Assembly: GCA_002238585.1 (NCBI GenBank)
Contig: MPMQ01000027.1
Coordinates: 1-38,525 of the forward strand
Length of the DNA stretch: 38,525 nt
Direction: 5' to 3'
Origin: Kistimonas sp. bin40
GTDB taxonomy: Bacteria > Pseudomonadota > Gammaproteobacteria > Pseudomonadales > Endozoicomonadaceae
Below, one piece after another: positions 20,209-33,100 of the stretch. Position 1 is the first letter of the stretch, and each line of letters opens with the position of its first letter. The translations under genes and the position numbers were made by a program. Under the pieces are notes generated by a model that worked only from the letters and a program-made list of their open reading frames with translations, ran no database searches and was not told the origin of the DNA.

Positions 20209-21615
20209 CTACTTTCCGATACAAAAACTACCGAATATTCGCCCCAGAAGATCATCACTGGAAAATTCTCCAGTAATTTCCCCGAGTGCCTGCTGAACCT
20301 GACGCAGGTCCTCCGCCAGCAGCTCTCCCGCGCCAGCCTCCGCCAGCTGTCTGTTCCCTTGCTCGAGACAAATCCGGGCGGTCTCCAGCGCATCCATATG
20401 GCGACGCCGGGCACTGAACCCGCCCCCGCCCGGGCTTCCTGTGTAGCCCATGCAATTTTTCAGATGCTGACGCAACATATCAATATCGCTACGGCTATGA
20501 GCACAGAGCTGCACCACAGGAAAGTGCCCATCGATGATAGCTGCCGGCTCTCCGGTCAGATCTCGCTTGTTCCTTATTACCGTCAGCTGACAGCCCTCTG
20601 GCAGGCGATCAACAAAATCGGGCCAAAGGGCCTGGGGCGATGTGCTCTGCGACACAGTACCGTCTGCGACAAGAAGAATCCTGTCAGCCTGCCCCATCTG
20701 CTCAAAGGCTCGCTCAACACCCAGGCGCTCAACTTCGTCATCAGTTTCCCTGATACCTGCCGTGTCCACTATATGAATGGGCATGCCATCGATCTGGATC
20801 TGCTCCCGCAGAAAATCTCTCGTAGTACCAGCCTGACTGGTCACTATGGCCAGATCCCGGCCAGAAAGCGCATTGAGAAGGCTCGATTTTCCTGAGTTGG
20901 GCCGCCCTGCAATCACCACCGTCATACCATCTCGCAGAATGCTTCCCTGGCGCGCCTCCTTGATAACATCAGCAAGACTCGCCATCAGATCATCAAGGTT
21001 TGTGCGGATGTGGGAATCAGACAGAAAGTCGATTTCTTCCTCCGGAAAATCAAGTGACGCCTCAACATAGACCCGCAGAGCAACCAGTTTTTCGACAAGC
21101 GCTTTGATTTTCTGGGAGAAAACCCCCTGAAGGGAGCGTAGCGCGCTGCGAGCGGCTTCTGCTGAGCTGCTGTCGATAAGATCAGCAATGGCTTCTGCCT
21201 GCAGCAGATCCAGTCTTCCATTAAGAAAAGCGCGCTCTGAAAACTCTCCGGGCCGGGCCAGTCGCCCGCCCTGCGCAAGGACCGCTTTGAGCAAGCTGTC
21301 CAGAACCACCGGGCCACCATGTCCCTGCAGCTCAAGGACATCTTCACCAGTAAAGGATCGGGGACCGGGAAAATAGAGTGCCAGGCCCTCATCAAGAACC
21401 CGGCCGTCAGCATCGTGGAACGCAAGATAATGGGCATGCCGAGGCCTGAGCTCCCTGTGCAGCACCTGTCTGGCGATGGACGTCACCTGAGAGGCCGGTC
21501 CCGACACCCGCACTATCCCGACGCCGCCTCGTCCAGGGGCGGTTGCCAGCGCGACTATAGTGTCGGTGTCCTCTCCTGATAATGCGAAGTCCACGTCGCT
21601 ACCGTGCTGGTCCAC
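20209..21615 (-). CDS. mnmE: tRNA modification GTPase MnmE
   Basis: With MnmG it forms the enzyme adding the (carboxymethyl)aminomethyl group at U34 of certain tRNAs. The N-terminal formyl-THF-binding domain starts at [18 protein letters not shown] helical domain follows, then an inserted G domain with [12 protein letters not shown] (G1), DTAG (G3) and NKRD (G4). The C-terminal catalytic Cys is in the FCIGK ending. The frame stays open to an ATG-like start at 21738, which would overlap yidC. GTG at 21615 with a GGGAGAGGGG site avoids this and gives 468 residues; GTG at 21594 is the alternative. mnmG is not adjacent. Confidence 0.93.
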   Translation of the reverse strand: MDQHGSDVDFALSGEDTDTIVALATAPGRGGVGIVRVSGPASQVTSIARQVLHRELRPRHAHYLAFHDADGRVLDEGLALYFPGPRSFTGEDVLELQGHGGPVVLDSLLKAVLAQGGRLARPGEFSERAFLNGRLDLLQAEAIADLIDSSSAEAARSALRSLQGVFSQKIKALVEKLVALRVYVEASLDFPEEEIDFLSDSHIRTNLDDLMASLADVIKEARQGSILRDGMTVVIAGRPNSGKSSLLNALSGRDLAIVTSQAGTTRDFLREQIQIDGMPIHIVDTAGIRETDDEVERLGVERAFEQMGQADRILLVADGTVSQSTSPQALWPDFVDRLPEGCQLTVIRNKRDLTGEPAAIIDGHFPVVQLCAHSRSDIDMLRQHLKNCMGYTGSPGGGGFSARRRHMDALETARICLEQGNRQLAEAGAGELLAEDLRQVQQALGEITGEFSSDDLLGRIFGSFCIGK

Positions 21616-21691
21616 ACCCCTCTCCCACAAGCCTGCCTGAAACCTTCCTCGAACGTCGGGCCCGGATTGACATTCCCCAGGCCCGGAACCT

Positions 21692-23362
21692 TCAACCACC
21701 AGCCTCAATTTTCCGCGTAACGTACCATTGTTGGGCAATGGACAGCAGATTGTTGGTCACCCAGTACAGTACCAGTCCTGACGGAAACCACAGGAAAAAG
21801 AACGTGAAAACAATCGGCATCATCTTCATTACCCGGGCTTGCGTCGGATCAGGCGGTGCTGGCGACAAGAGTTGCTGCGCAAACATGGAAGCGCCCATCA
21901 CCAGCGGCAGGATAAAATAGGAATCCATCTGGGACAGATCTTTTATCCAGCCCAGCCAGGGGGCCTGCCGCAACTCTACCGACTCCATCAAAACCCAGTA
22001 AAGAGCAATAAAAACGGGCATCTGTATCAACGTAGGAAGACAGCCCCCGACAGGGTTCACCTTTTCTTCCTTGTACAACTTGATCATGGCCTGGGACAAA
22101 GCCTGGCGGTCATCGCCATGCCTTTCCTTGAGAGACTGCATCTTGGGTGCAACCTTCCGCATTTTGGCCATGGAGCGGTAGCTGGCAGCGGAAAGCGGGT
22201 AGAAAAGGGATTTCACGAGCAACGTCAGTACAACGATACTCCACCCCCAGTTACCGACAACAGAATGCAGGAAGCGCAGCAGAAGGAAGAGCGGCTTGGC
22301 AAACCACCACAGGATGCCGTAATCAATGGTCAGATCCAGCCCCTCAGCCAGTCGGGCCAGCTCTTTCTGGTTTTTAGGGCCAATATACAAGGTGGCACCC
22401 AAGGTCCCCCTGGCATGTGGAGCCACCGTCAAAGGTTGCTGTATCACCGTCAATATGTGTGTATCACCACTTTCCGTTGTCCGGTAAATATTGTTCTGAC
22501 TCTGATCAGGAACCCAGGCGGATACAAAATAGTGCTGAACTATGGATGCATAGCCGCCCTTGACTGTTTCGTTCAATCCAGAGCCGGAACCATCGTAGTC
22601 GGGAAACTCATCAAAAGGGATTTTCTCGTACTGCTTCTGCTGGGTCCTGACAGCCCCACCCAGGTAGGTATGCATGCCGGAGGTGTTGCTCAGCTCCTGA
22701 CTGGGATCCACTGAACTATCTCTTTTGAGCTGACCGTAAAAACGGCCCTGCCAGGGCGCAGAGCTGCCATTGTCAACGATATAGCTGACGCCAACGCTGT
22801 GCTTTCCCCTGAAAAAAGTGAAGCGCTTTGTGATACCCAGCTCCCCTGATTGCAGATGGAGGTCCACCTCAAGCTGGCCGTTCTCACCCATTGCGTAGGA
22901 AGTTTTTTCCACTGTATAAACCGGTCGGGGCTGGCCGGCCTTCTCAGGTCCTGCCGGACCTACAAGCCCGCTGGCGGCAGTAAACACCCGTCTTCCTGGT
23001 GCGTTTTCCAGCAGAACAAAAGGCTCTTTGCTTCCTTTTTCGCGGGGAAACCCTGAAAGGGAGGCGTGTACTATGTCGCCCCCTCTGGGATCTATCACCA
23101 GCTGCATGGTATCTGTGCTGACACGCACCATGCGCTGGGTTTCCCCGGGTCCGCCCGACAAGGTCTCTGCGGGTATCTCCGCAGAGGTGGAGGAGGCCAC
23201 ATCAGGAACACTGTTATCTTCAGGCGCCCCGGACGGCTGTGAAAACGGCTGCGTTGCCGTGGGCGGGACAGCTGATTTGCTGTAATCCTGATCCCACTGC
23301 AAAACCATAAAATAGCCTGCAACAAGAAGGCCCGTAAGAAGAAGAGTACGTTTCAAATCCAT
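21692..23362 (-). CDS. yidC: Membrane protein insertase YidC
   Basis: Inserts and folds inner-membrane proteins, alone or with SecYEG. 556 residues, as in other gammaproteobacteria. An N-terminal transmembrane anchor (about 7-23) precedes a large periplasmic beta-sandwich domain (about 60-345). The conserved five-helix core starts near [20 protein letters not shown] and carries [33 protein letters not shown] and a C-terminal [17 protein letters not shown]. It starts 6 bp after the yidD stop within the rpmH-rnpA-yidD-yidC-mnmE series. Confidence 0.97.
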   Translation of the reverse strand: MDLKRTLLLTGLLVAGYFMVLQWDQDYSKSAVPPTATQPFSQPSGAPEDNSVPDVASSTSAEIPAETLSGGPGETQRMVRVSTDTMQLVIDPRGGDIVHASLSGFPREKGSKEPFVLLENAPGRRVFTAASGLVGPAGPEKAGQPRPVYTVEKTSYAMGENGQLEVDLHLQSGELGITKRFTFFRGKHSVGVSYIVDNGSSAPWQGRFYGQLKRDSSVDPSQELSNTSGMHTYLGGAVRTQQKQYEKIPFDEFPDYDGSGSGLNETVKGGYASIVQHYFVSAWVPDQSQNNIYRTTESGDTHILTVIQQPLTVAPHARGTLGATLYIGPKNQKELARLAEGLDLTIDYGILWWFAKPLFLLLRFLHSVVGNWGWSIVVLTLLVKSLFYPLSAASYRSMAKMRKVAPKMQSLKERHGDDRQALSQAMIKLYKEEKVNPVGGCLPTLIQMPVFIALYWVLMESVELRQAPWLGWIKDLSQMDSYFILPLVMGASMFAQQLLSPAPPDPTQARVMKMMPIVFTFFFLWFPSGLVLYWVTNNLLSIAQQWYVTRKIEAGG

Positions 23363-23368
23363 CGTGAG

Positions 23369-23722
23369 TCAGCGGCTGTCAATACGGTCATAGGTACCCG
23401 GGTTCGGAACGCCCCCGGCTTGTTTCTGTTTTACTCGAGGCCTGGGGACGAAATCTTCCCCTCCAGCGTGCCACGGATGACAACGCAACAAACGCTTCCC
23501 TGTCAGAAAGCATCCCCGACAAAAACCATGAAGAGAAACTGCCTCCCTGGCATAGGCAGAACAGCTGGGATAGAAACGGCAGCATCCAGGAAACAACGGA
23601 CTGATTCCGTATTGGTAACCCTGTATGAGAAGAAGAGCCAAAGCCCGGGGCACCTTGACCAGAACAGACAGCGCCTGCCTGCAAGCCTCTGCCAACCGGG
23701 CAGGACAGAAGTGACTCTGCAT
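23369..23722 (-). CDS. yidD: Membrane protein insertion efficiency factor YidD
   Basis: Small amphipathic membrane-associated protein that assists YidC-dependent insertion. The family core is complete: ALALLLIQGYQYGISPLF, then CCRFYPSCSAYAREAV with its conserved Cys, then RLLRCHPW. ATG at 23722 gives 117 residues and sits 13 bp after rnpA. A start at 23818 would overlap rnpA and add residues without homology. The C-terminal tail after GGEDFVP is about 25 residues long and Lys/Gln-rich. Confidence 0.92.
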   Translation of the reverse strand: MQSHFCPARLAEACRQALSVLVKVPRALALLLIQGYQYGISPLFPGCCRFYPSCSAYAREAVSLHGFCRGCFLTGKRLLRCHPWHAGGEDFVPRPRVKQKQAGGVPNPGTYDRIDSR

Positions 23723-23735
23723 GGCCGTCTCTCTG

Positions 23736-24128
23736 TCAGGATTTTCTGAAGCGATCGGACCTGGATCGCACAAGAGCCCACTGTCTGCCAAGCAGAGTGT
23801 GCAGTTGCCTGCTGTCAAGGTCCCCCAGCCCTTTTCGGGCCAGAACTACATAGTCCAGTCCACGAAGGCCTCGCTGGGAGCAGCGAAAGGTCTCACGCAC
23901 AACCCGCTTGACCCTGTTCCTGGAAACAGCGGTGCGCACGTTTTTCTTGGCTACCACGAGACCAAGCCGGGGAATGCCCAACTGATTGCTGCACGCCAGG
24001 ATAAGAAGGTTCCGGTCAGAAACCTTTACCTCGGCCGCACCAAAAACCCGGGCATACTCCGCAGACCGCAGCAACCTGAGAGTGCGATCGAAGCCTGACG
24101 GCAACTTCTCCCCGGACAGCATGTTCAT
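23736..24128 (-). CDS. rnpA: Ribonuclease P protein component
   Basis: Basic protein subunit of RNase P, which matures tRNA 5' ends. The core RLGLVVAKKNVRTAVSRNRV, followed by KRVVRETFR, is the family signature. The ATG at 24128 shares its A with the rpmH stop (TGATG), the classic coupled arrangement, and gives 130 residues. An upstream GTG at 24143 would overlap rpmH further. The partner rnpB RNA was not found in the window. Confidence 0.94.
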   Translation of the reverse strand: MNMLSGEKLPSGFDRTLRLLRSAEYARVFGAAEVKVSDRNLLILACSNQLGIPRLGLVVAKKNVRTAVSRNRVKRVVRETFRCSQRGLRGLDYVVLARKGLGDLDSRQLHTLLGRQWALVRSRSDRFRKS

Positions 24129-24262
24129 CAGGCTGCCAGGCACCGGCGTCCCTTGGCGCGACGACGGCTCAGGACAGCCCTGCCACTCTTCACAGCCATA
24201 CGGGCGCGGAAACCATGATTCCGCTTTCGCTTGATCACACTCGGCTGAAAGGTTCTTTTCAT
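24128..24262 (-). CDS. rpmH: 50S ribosomal protein L34
   Basis: 44-residue, very basic ribosomal protein: starts [20 protein letters not shown] and ends GRRCLAA. ATG at 24262 is chosen because the longer open frame upstream (to 24343) has no homology. It is the first gene of the leftward operon facing away from dnaA. Confidence 0.97.
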   Translation of the reverse strand: MKRTFQPSVIKRKRNHGFRARMAVKSGRAVLSRRRAKGRRCLAA

Positions 24263-24778
24263 TGCATTTCCACTCTCACAGGGTGCCCCACGAGACTGCT
24301 TCCAAAACCGCCCAACAGCAGGCCCGAAAAGGAAACCGGACAAAAATCACACCCTTGGGCATTGAAGGTTTTCCCCGTTCAATTCACAAGGCCAGATGTT
24401 CGCTCCCGCTTCGTTTTGCTTTTCGTGCCATCAAGCGCCAATAGCGTACAGACTCATGAGCAGACTCCCACATTCACGCTTCCCAACAAAACATTTGTTG
24501 AGGCCAGCGGCTGAGGCGTGGGAGTCAAACAAAAAAATGACTCGCCATTCTATGGAATGGCTTTACCAACGTCAACGAGGAACACGCAAAAAAAAGCAGA
24601 ACCTCTGCATCCCGGCGGGAATATCGCTGTACTTTCAAGAGAAAACTCAATCAGACACAAACCCCGGAAAGGAAGAGTTCAAATATCTTTCCACAGACTT
24701 GCAAAGGTCTGTGGATAAGGTTGTTCCTTACGGATAGAATGAGCGCATTTTCACCACCAACGGATACCATGCGTTCAC
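24263..24778. other. oriC: rpmH-dnaA intergenic region, candidate oriC
   Basis: 516 bp between divergent rpmH and dnaA, the position of oriC in Pseudomonas relatives. It holds a perfect DnaA box, an 8-bp inverted repeat around it, another inverted repeat CCATTC-tatg-GAATGG (about 24546-24561) and several A-rich runs. Only one perfect box was found, fewer than in well-studied origins, so the assignment is from position. Promoters for rpmH and dnaA must also be here. Confidence 0.6.
24691..24718 (-). promoter_or_regulatory. DnaA box inside an inverted repeat
   Basis: TGTGGATAA (24710-24718) is the complement of the consensus box TTATCCACA. CCACAGAC (24691-24698) and GTCTGTGG (24707-24714) form an 8-bp inverted repeat around it, giving a second, weaker box-like half (TTTCCACA). 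It lies about 60 bp before the dnaA start, so it could serve both origin firing and dnaA autoregulation. Confidence 0.7.
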
Positions 24779-26491
24779 ATGAGCGAAGCTGTCTCTGTGC
24801 CGCGCGAGCTCTGGCGCAAATGCTTGGAAACTCTGCAAGATGAACTGCCCCTCCAGCAGTTCAATACTTGGCTGCGCCCGCTCAAAGTCATGGCGGACCA
24901 GGACGAGCTGTGTCTCCTTGCACCCAACCGTTTCATTCTTGACTGGGTCAGGGACAAGTACCTGTCCCGCATAGAAGAAATTCTTGTTGACCTGTCATCC
25001 GGCCACCCCCCCGCTATTGCACTGGGCGTCAGCAACCGCAGACCCTCCTTTGGTATTCGCTACCCTGGCGCCAACAGGTTGCTCGACCAGGGCAGTGCCA
25101 CCACCGGGAGTGAGCCGCCCCCCGGCGGCAGCGCAACACAGGACGCGCAACCCCCTTCCCAGAAGCTGACAAACCCCCTGAGAAGCAGGGTGCCTGCTGT
25201 CGAGCCAGATGACGTCGAAGTGCCCGCAACGACACGCCAGGACGCGAGCGCCACCCGCGCCAACACAACCGCAGCACCGACTGGGGACTCCCCCCCTTCA
25301 TCGCCGCACGAAAATACTCCTCCGGACGATGAAGAATACCCAACATACGACACTGACACAGACGTCTCCCCTCAGCCCCAAGCCTCTCGACGCGGCCTTC
25401 CACTGCTGCACACCCGCAACAGCAAGCAAGCTGCTGAAAAAGAAGAAAAACCCGAAAAAGAAATCAAACATACTTGCAACCTCAATAGCTCTTTTCTTTT
25501 TGAAAACTTTGTTGAGGGGAAATCAAACCAGCTGGCTCTGGCAGCTGCCCAGCAAGTCGTTGACAACCCGGGCTCGGCCTATAATCCCCTCTTTCTCTAC
25601 GGAGGCGTTGGGCTGGGCAAAACCCACCTGATGCAGGCCGTCGGCAACGAACTGATACGCCGAAGCGGCAACGCCAACATAGTCTATCTGCACTCTGAGC
25701 GGTTTGTTGCAGACATGGTCAAAGCACTACAACTCAATGCTATCAACGACTTCAAGCTGTACTACCGCTCTGTTGACGCCCTCCTGATCGACGACATTCA
25801 GTTTTTTGCCGGAAAAGAGCGATCGCAGGAGGAATTTTTCCACACATTCAATGCCTTACTGGAAGGCGGGCAGCAAATAATCCTGACCTGTGATCGCTAC
25901 CCCAAAGAAATAGGCGGACTTGAAGAGCGGCTGAAATCGCGCTTTGGCTGGGGGCTGACTGTCGCAGTCGACCCCCCCGAGCTGGAAACGCGTGTCGCTA
26001 TATTGATGAGCAAGGCAGAACAGTCCGGAGTTGAGCTCCCGCACGAGTCCGCCTTCTTCATAGCCCAGCGCATACGCTCCAATGTTCGCGAGCTTGAGGG
26101 GGCCCTCAAGCGTGTTACAGCCAGTGCTTTTTTTACCGGGCGAAAGATAGACGTGGACCTGATCAGGGAATCCCTCAAAGACCTGCTGGCACTCCAGGAA
26201 AGACAGGTCAGCATAGACAACATCCAAAGAATAGTCGCCGAGTACTACAAGATACGAATAGCCGACATTCTCTCAAAAAGACGCAGCCGCTCCGTGGCCA
26301 GACCCCGCCAGATAGCCATGGCTCTCTCCAAGGAGCTGACAAGCCACAGCCTCCCCGAAATAGGCGAGGCTTACGGTGGGCGCGACCACACTACAGTGCT
26401 GCATGCCTGCCGAAAAGTGCGTCAATTATGCAAGGCAGACGATGAGATCGCCGAAGACCACAAGAACCTTTTGCAATTGCTAACCAACTGA
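24779..26491 (+). CDS. dnaA: Chromosomal replication initiator DnaA
   Basis: AAA+ initiator that melts oriC. Domain I (about 1-85) starts with [21 protein letters not shown]. Domain II, the flexible linker, is unusually long: about 85-225, rich in Pro, Ser, Thr and acidic residues. Domain III has Walker [16 protein letters not shown] and Walker B LLIDDIQF. Domain IV carries the DNA-binding signature [16 protein letters not shown]. At 570 residues it is longer than the usual 450-520, entirely because of the linker. dnaN follows after 15 bp. Confidence 0.98.
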   Translation: MSEAVSVPRELWRKCLETLQDELPLQQFNTWLRPLKVMADQDELCLLAPNRFILDWVRDKYLSRIEEILVDLSSGHPPAIALGVSNRRPSFGIRYPGANRLLDQGSATTGSEPPPGGSATQDAQPPSQKLTNPLRSRVPAVEPDDVEVPATTRQDASATRANTTAAPTGDSPPSSPHENTPPDDEEYPTYDTDTDVSPQPQASRRGLPLLHTRNSKQAAEKEEKPEKEIKHTCNLNSSFLFENFVEGKSNQLALAAAQQVVDNPGSAYNPLFLYGGVGLGKTHLMQAVGNELIRRSGNANIVYLHSERFVADMVKALQLNAINDFKLYYRSVDALLIDDIQFFAGKERSQEEFFHTFNALLEGGQQIILTCDRYPKEIGGLEERLKSRFGWGLTVAVDPPELETRVAILMSKAEQSGVELPHESAFFIAQRIRSNVRELEGALKRVTASAFFTGRKIDVDLIRESLKDLLALQERQVSIDNIQRIVAEYYKIRIADILSKRRSRSVARPRQIAMALSKELTSHSLPEIGEAYGGRDHTTVLHACRKVRQLCKADDEIAEDHKNLLQLLTN

Positions 26492-26506
26492 AACTGAAGG
26501 CCACCT

Positions 26507-27619
26507 ATGAAATTCATCATAAACAGGGAGACGCTTCTCAAACCTCTGCTTTTGGTCTCCAGCGTCGTAGAGAACAAGCAGACCATGCCAGTACTGTCCA
26601 ACATCCTTATAAGAGCGGAGGAGGACAGCCTGCACCTGACCGGAAGCGACACCGAAGTTGAGCTGATAGGCCGCATCCCTCTTGACGCCTCTCCGGAAAG
26701 CACAGGCATAACAACAGCTCCGGCACGCAAGCTGCTTGATATATGCAAATCCCTGCCAGACAACAGTGAAATACTGTTCAGCACGAAGGATAACCAGAGC
26801 CAGATGGCGTGCAGCTCCGGCCGAAGCCGCTTCACTCTTTCCACGCTGCCTGCCGAAACCTTTCCCGTCAGCCAGGAAGAACCGGCCTCTGTCTCATTCT
26901 CCATTGCCTCAAACGCTCTTCGACGACTGATAGACAGAACAGGGTTCGCCATGTCCACTCAGGACGTGCGCTATTATCTCAACGGCATGCTGTTTAAAAT
27001 CAGCGAGCAGACACTGACAGCCGTGGCCACCGACGGTCACAGGTTGGCTGTCAGCTCAGAGATAACAGAAGAAGGCGTCACAGAAGGGAAACAGGTCATT
27101 GTTCCTCGCAAAGCTGTTCTCGAGCTGGCTCGCCTTGTTGCCGAAGGCGAAGACAATGTGACCATCACTCTGGGGCAAAACCATATTTGCGCTCACACCG
27201 GGCCCTTTAGCTTCACATCAAAGCTGGTTGACGGGAAGTTCCCGGACTACGAACGCGTCATCCCCTACGGCGGCCAAAAATCAATGCTCGCCGACCGCCA
27301 AACCCTGCGCCAGGCGCTCTCCAGAGCCGCCATACTGTCGAACGCGAAGCATCGGGGCGTCAACCTTACCCTGGAAAACAACACCATGAAAATGGCTGCC
27401 AACAACCCGGAGCAGGAGCAGGCCGAGGACGAAATACCGGTCAACTATGCGGATGCTGAACTAAAGATCAGCTTTAATGTCGACTATTTGAGAGACGTCC
27501 TGTCTGTAGCGACAAGCGACACCATTCAAATGATATTTTCCGACTCGTTCAGCAGTGTTCTCATAAAACAACCTGATGACGATCGGTCCACTTACGTTGT
27601 AATGCCTATGGGGCGCTGA
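26507..27619 (+). CDS. dnaN: DNA polymerase III beta subunit (sliding clamp)
   Basis: Ring-forming processivity clamp for the replicative polymerase. 370 residues, three repeated clamp domains, canonical N-terminus MKFIINRETLLKPL and C-terminus ending VVMPMGR, typical of beta clamps. GAAGG is at good spacing from the ATG. It is in operon with dnaA. The gene normally following, recF, is absent. Confidence 0.98.
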   Translation: MKFIINRETLLKPLLLVSSVVENKQTMPVLSNILIRAEEDSLHLTGSDTEVELIGRIPLDASPESTGITTAPARKLLDICKSLPDNSEILFSTKDNQSQMACSSGRSRFTLSTLPAETFPVSQEEPASVSFSIASNALRRLIDRTGFAMSTQDVRYYLNGMLFKISEQTLTAVATDGHRLAVSSEITEEGVTEGKQVIVPRKAVLELARLVAEGEDNVTITLGQNHICAHTGPFSFTSKLVDGKFPDYERVIPYGGQKSMLADRQTLRQALSRAAILSNAKHRGVNLTLENNTMKMAANNPEQEQAEDEIPVNYADAELKISFNVDYLRDVLSVATSDTIQMIFSDSFSSVLIKQPDDDRSTYVVMPMGR

Positions 27620-27990
27620 CATTTCCGCATGCAGTCGTGAAGCATATTTACACTACAAGCGCCACAGGCTTTCCCTGTCGGACTTTCACTCTGTCCCTGT
27701 CGTCGGCATTGTCAACGAAAACGAGGCATTTCCCGCCTCCTTCACCCCGACAGGGAGCGGCTGCCTTGCGCTCAACACGCATCCAGACAGAGACACGCAG
27801 AGCAATCCGGGGAAAGTTTTTGACGGAGAAGGAAAAGGAGTGCAACTGAACAGAGCGACAGCACTCAGACAAAGACAATCAGGGCTGGATGACAGCGCAA
27901 GGGACAGCTTGGCGGGCTCCGTCGCACAGCATTTCCCAGCGGCTTATGGCAACAATTTGGACGAGTTGTGCTTTTCACAACAAAGGTCCG

Positions 27991-28006
27991 TGTTCCACGT
28001 GGAACA
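27991..28006. promoter_or_regulatory. parS: parS centromere site (perfect)
   Basis: TGTTCCACGTGGAACA is a perfect 16-bp palindrome identical to the Pseudomonas-type ParB-binding parS consensus. ParB clusters on such sites near oriC to direct chromosome segregation. parA and parB themselves are not in the window. Confidence 0.88.
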
Positions 28007-28595
28007 TCGAACTCACTCCCGTTTCTTGTAAAAGAGCTGCGTCTTTGCGCAACAGAACATGCACGCGAAACATCATCGAGGCCTGAAGCGGCAAGACAAT
28101 GCGCCCGGATGCTATTATGACGCAGCACCATCTGCCCGACACCAGAAGAAAGTCCCTGACACCAAGGCAGCGAGCGCCTCGCAACCACTGCATTCATGGC
28201 GAGAGCAACAGCTTCGCTGACATAGAGAATGAAAAAAGCCCAACCAGAGAGCGCATTGCCCTCCCCCGTGCTGCCAGAAAAGCGGAGCGCTCAACAATAC
28301 CGGATCGAGCTCCACATCCTCATGGAACACAAGAAGAATTCACCACAAACAGTCCAGCAACACGCCAAGAAAACATATCTTTTACCAAAAAGACCAGCAA
28401 CACGGGCCCAAAGAGCTGTTTTCTTGACTTCATAAGTCTGCACAGGCGCACACGCCTGACAAACGAACCATTCCGCCGAGATTGATGGACAGAATCGAAA
28501 ACCCACCGGCACACCGAAAAAGCTCTCTGACACCGGCGCACAGAGGATGAGCAACCCGGACGCAAACTCCAGACAGAGTTGAAGCAGATGCAGAA

Positions 28596-28611
28596 TGTTC
28601 CACATGGAACA
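28596..28611. promoter_or_regulatory. parS: Second parS-like site, one mismatch
   Basis: TGTTCCACATGGAACA differs from the first site by one base in the centre (CACATG for CACGTG). It lies 605 bp away and 128 bp before gyrB. Single-mismatch parS sites are often functional. Confidence 0.65.
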
Positions 28612-28711
28612 AAAAAGGCGGCACACAAAGCCATACACAGGAGCAGACGACTGCTATTGCCGTGAAATATCAGACAAAGATAGAAAAAAGAAACCAGAAA
28701 GCGCATATTGA

Positions 28712-31153
<2,442 letters not shown>

Positions 31154-31523
31154 AGCCGGACCCATTGCCAGGGTCGCAAATTTCTTCCGGACTGCTGTCC
31201 GGAAGAACGGCGCGGCCGAGGCCAGAAATCATTGGCGACTGCCCCTGCACTTTCAGAGACAGGGACAGATATAGAGAGGAGCTTTTCGCCCTTCTGCCTT
31301 GCCATGCAGACACAGGCTCAAAGGAGCTCCTTTTTATTGACGGCCCAAAAAACATCCACAGCCTGATTTCTCACCCGCACCAACATCGATGTCAGATGGC
31401 AAAAGGACAGTACAGGACAAGGCAGGACAGACAAAATGTGCCACCTGTCGTGGAACCCCAGAAAAGGACGGCACCGGCCTCCTGTCCGACATACTCATCG
31501 AAACGGCCAGACGGAACCAACCC
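31154..31523 (+). other. gyrB-gmhA intergenic region
   Basis: Contains a perfect 11-bp inverted repeat just after gyrB. An open frame upstream of gmhA (from 31389) shows no homology and is not considered coding. No other signal was recognised. Confidence 0.4.
31182..31207. terminator. Inverted repeat downstream of gyrB
   Basis: TTCTTCCGGAC-tgct-GTCCGGAAGAA: a perfect 11-bp stem 29 bp after the gyrB stop. There is no T-run on the plus strand, so it may be a 3'-end stabiliser or a Rho-dependent site rather than a classical terminator. Confidence 0.5.
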
Positions 31524-32114
31524 ATGCAGACAGCAGAATCTTTTATCAAAGAGCAGCTCATTGAGGCCCAGAACCTCCTTGAGCGTTTTATAGGTGACGA
31601 CAACCAGCTGGCGCTCATAGACAAGGCCGCCCAGCAGCTGGCCCTGTCTTTCAAGGCCGGCGGCAAAGTGATGGCCTGCGGAAACGGCGGCTCTCATTGC
31701 GATGCCATGCACTTTGCAGAAGAACTCACCGGACGCTACCGCGAAAACAGGCCCGGATACCCGGCTATCGCCATTTCCGACCCCTCGCACATATCCTGTG
31801 TCGCCAATGACTTTGGCTATGAACATGTTTTCAGCCGCTACATAGAAGCCGTTGGCCATGCGGGAGATTGGCTGCTGGCCATCAGCACCAGCGGCAACTC
31901 CAGCAACATTGTCAAAGCCGTACAGAGCGCGAGGGACAAAGGGATAGGCACTCTTCTGCTGACGGGCAAGGACGGGGGCAAAATGGCGGGGATGGCGGAT
32001 ATAGCAATCCATGTTCCCCATGAAGGCTACGCAGACAGAATCCAGGAAATACACATCAAAATAATCCACATACTCATTGGCAGAATTGAACAGCTGATGG
32101 AGGATTCAGACTGA
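31524..32114 (+). CDS. gmhA: Sedoheptulose 7-phosphate isomerase
   Basis: First step of heptose synthesis for the lipopolysaccharide inner core: sedoheptulose-7-P to D-glycero-D-manno-heptose-7-P. 196 residues, SIS fold. Very close to the enterobacterial type: [40 protein letters not shown], the phosphosugar loop [13 protein letters not shown] and [23 protein letters not shown] at 31524 matches the family N-terminus. It stands alone; other heptose genes are not nearby. Confidence 0.95.
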   Translation: MQTAESFIKEQLIEAQNLLERFIGDDNQLALIDKAAQQLALSFKAGGKVMACGNGGSHCDAMHFAEELTGRYRENRPGYPAIAISDPSHISCVANDFGYEHVFSRYIEAVGHAGDWLLAISTSGNSSNIVKAVQSARDKGIGTLLLTGKDGGKMAGMADIAIHVPHEGYADRIQEIHIKIIHILIGRIEQLMEDSD

Positions 32115-32710
32115 ACCTGAACTTCGGCGGGTGGCAGACGGCCGGGCTTGCCCGGTGCTGCCGCCCTCACCGGGAGCGACACAACCGCTGGGAGAGCCCG
32201 GAGCAGTCTTTTCCTGCACCCTCAAAGGGCCCGGGTCAGCCTGCTCAGGAGAACGGGAGAGGTGGAGGCGAGGTGTTACATGAACTTCTTGCAACCGCCT
32301 GGCCGACAACACTTCTCCCTCCAGCGGCCATAGCCTATTCATTTATTGACGGCCACCAGGTACCTGTACTCGGTCGTGGTTTTCACACTCCCTGGAACCG
32401 AAACTGGTTGTTGCGCATATTGACTGCTCAAAAACACCGAACGCATCGAGCCCCCTTGTTGATGCTGATCGCACAATCTCTACGCATGCTCGACCTGCAG
32501 CAAATCCTGTTATCGTCTCGAGTTAAACTAATTCAGCTGGCTGACATACGAACGTCTTTTACCTGTTTGCAACGCCGTGTTGGAAATCCGCGCCAGCAGC
32601 CAGCCAGACACCAGATCCCATCGAGATAGAAGAATATTTCCCTCTGTAGTGATGCAGGACCCATGATCAGGCAGACAGTCACCCCCGTCGACAGGGATAC
32701 ACTTGAGCTG
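32115..32710. other. Gene-poor stretch after gmhA
   Basis: A 118-codon plus-strand frame (32273-32629) has no recognisable homology or ribosome-binding site. No inverted ends were seen. It looks like decayed sequence leading into the repeat-rich accessory region. Confidence 0.4.
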
Positions 32711-32755
32711 TTGTTAACGCCAGTTAGAAATGTCCTCCTTTCATCAGTTTGAGGT
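32711..32755. repeat. 45-bp dispersed repeat, copy 1
   Basis: Starts TTGTTAACGCCAGTTAG and ends CAGTTTGAGGT. It is 44/45 identical to 35862-35906. The decamer array begins directly at its end. Confidence 0.93.
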
Positions 32756-33100
32756 GTCCGGGGGTGTCCGGGGGTGTCCGGGGGTGTCCGGGGGTGTCCG
32801 GGGGTGTCCGGGGGTGTCCGGGGGTGTCCGGGGGTGTCCGGGGGTGTCTGAGGGTGTCTGAGGGTGTCTGAGGGTGTCTGAGGGTGTCTGAGGGTGTCTG
32901 AGGGTGTCTGAGGGTGTCTGAGGGTGTCTGAGGGTGTCTGAGGGTGTCTGAGGGTGTCTGAGGGTGTCTGAGAGTGTCTGAGGGCGTCTGAGAGTGTCTG
33001 AGAGTGTCTGAGAGTGTCTGAGAGTGTCTGAGAGTGTCTGAGAGTGTCTGAGGGTGTCTGAGGGTGTCTGAGGGTGTCTGAGAGTGTCTGAGGGCGTCTA
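32751..33100. repeat. Decanucleotide tandem array, 35 copies
   Basis: Thirty-five 10-bp units. The left block is GGGGTGTCCG-type (about nine units), followed by AGGGTGTCTG-type and then AGAGTGTCTG/AGGGCGTCTG variants. The block order shows successive local amplifications. On the minus strand it gives a 132-codon frame of repeated S-D-T-L-R-H-P-Q-T-P decapeptides with no ribosome-binding site or homology, so I treat it as a non-coding minisatellite. Confidence 0.97.

Noticed and set aside
28310-28328. Third parS-like half site (ATGGAACA) in the dnaN-gyrB gap
   Set aside because: Only one arm of the palindrome is present.
28291-28706. Cys/Phe-rich minus-strand ORFs of 115-128 codons in the dnaN-gyrB gap
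   Set aside because: Overlapping frames of unusual composition without homology; typical of chance frames.
31389-31523. 45-codon in-frame extension upstream of gmhA
   Set aside because: GmhA family similarity starts at the ATG at 31524; the extension is low-quality sequence.
32711-33100. CRISPR array
   Set aside because: Units are contiguous 10-mers without unique spacers, and no cas genes are present.
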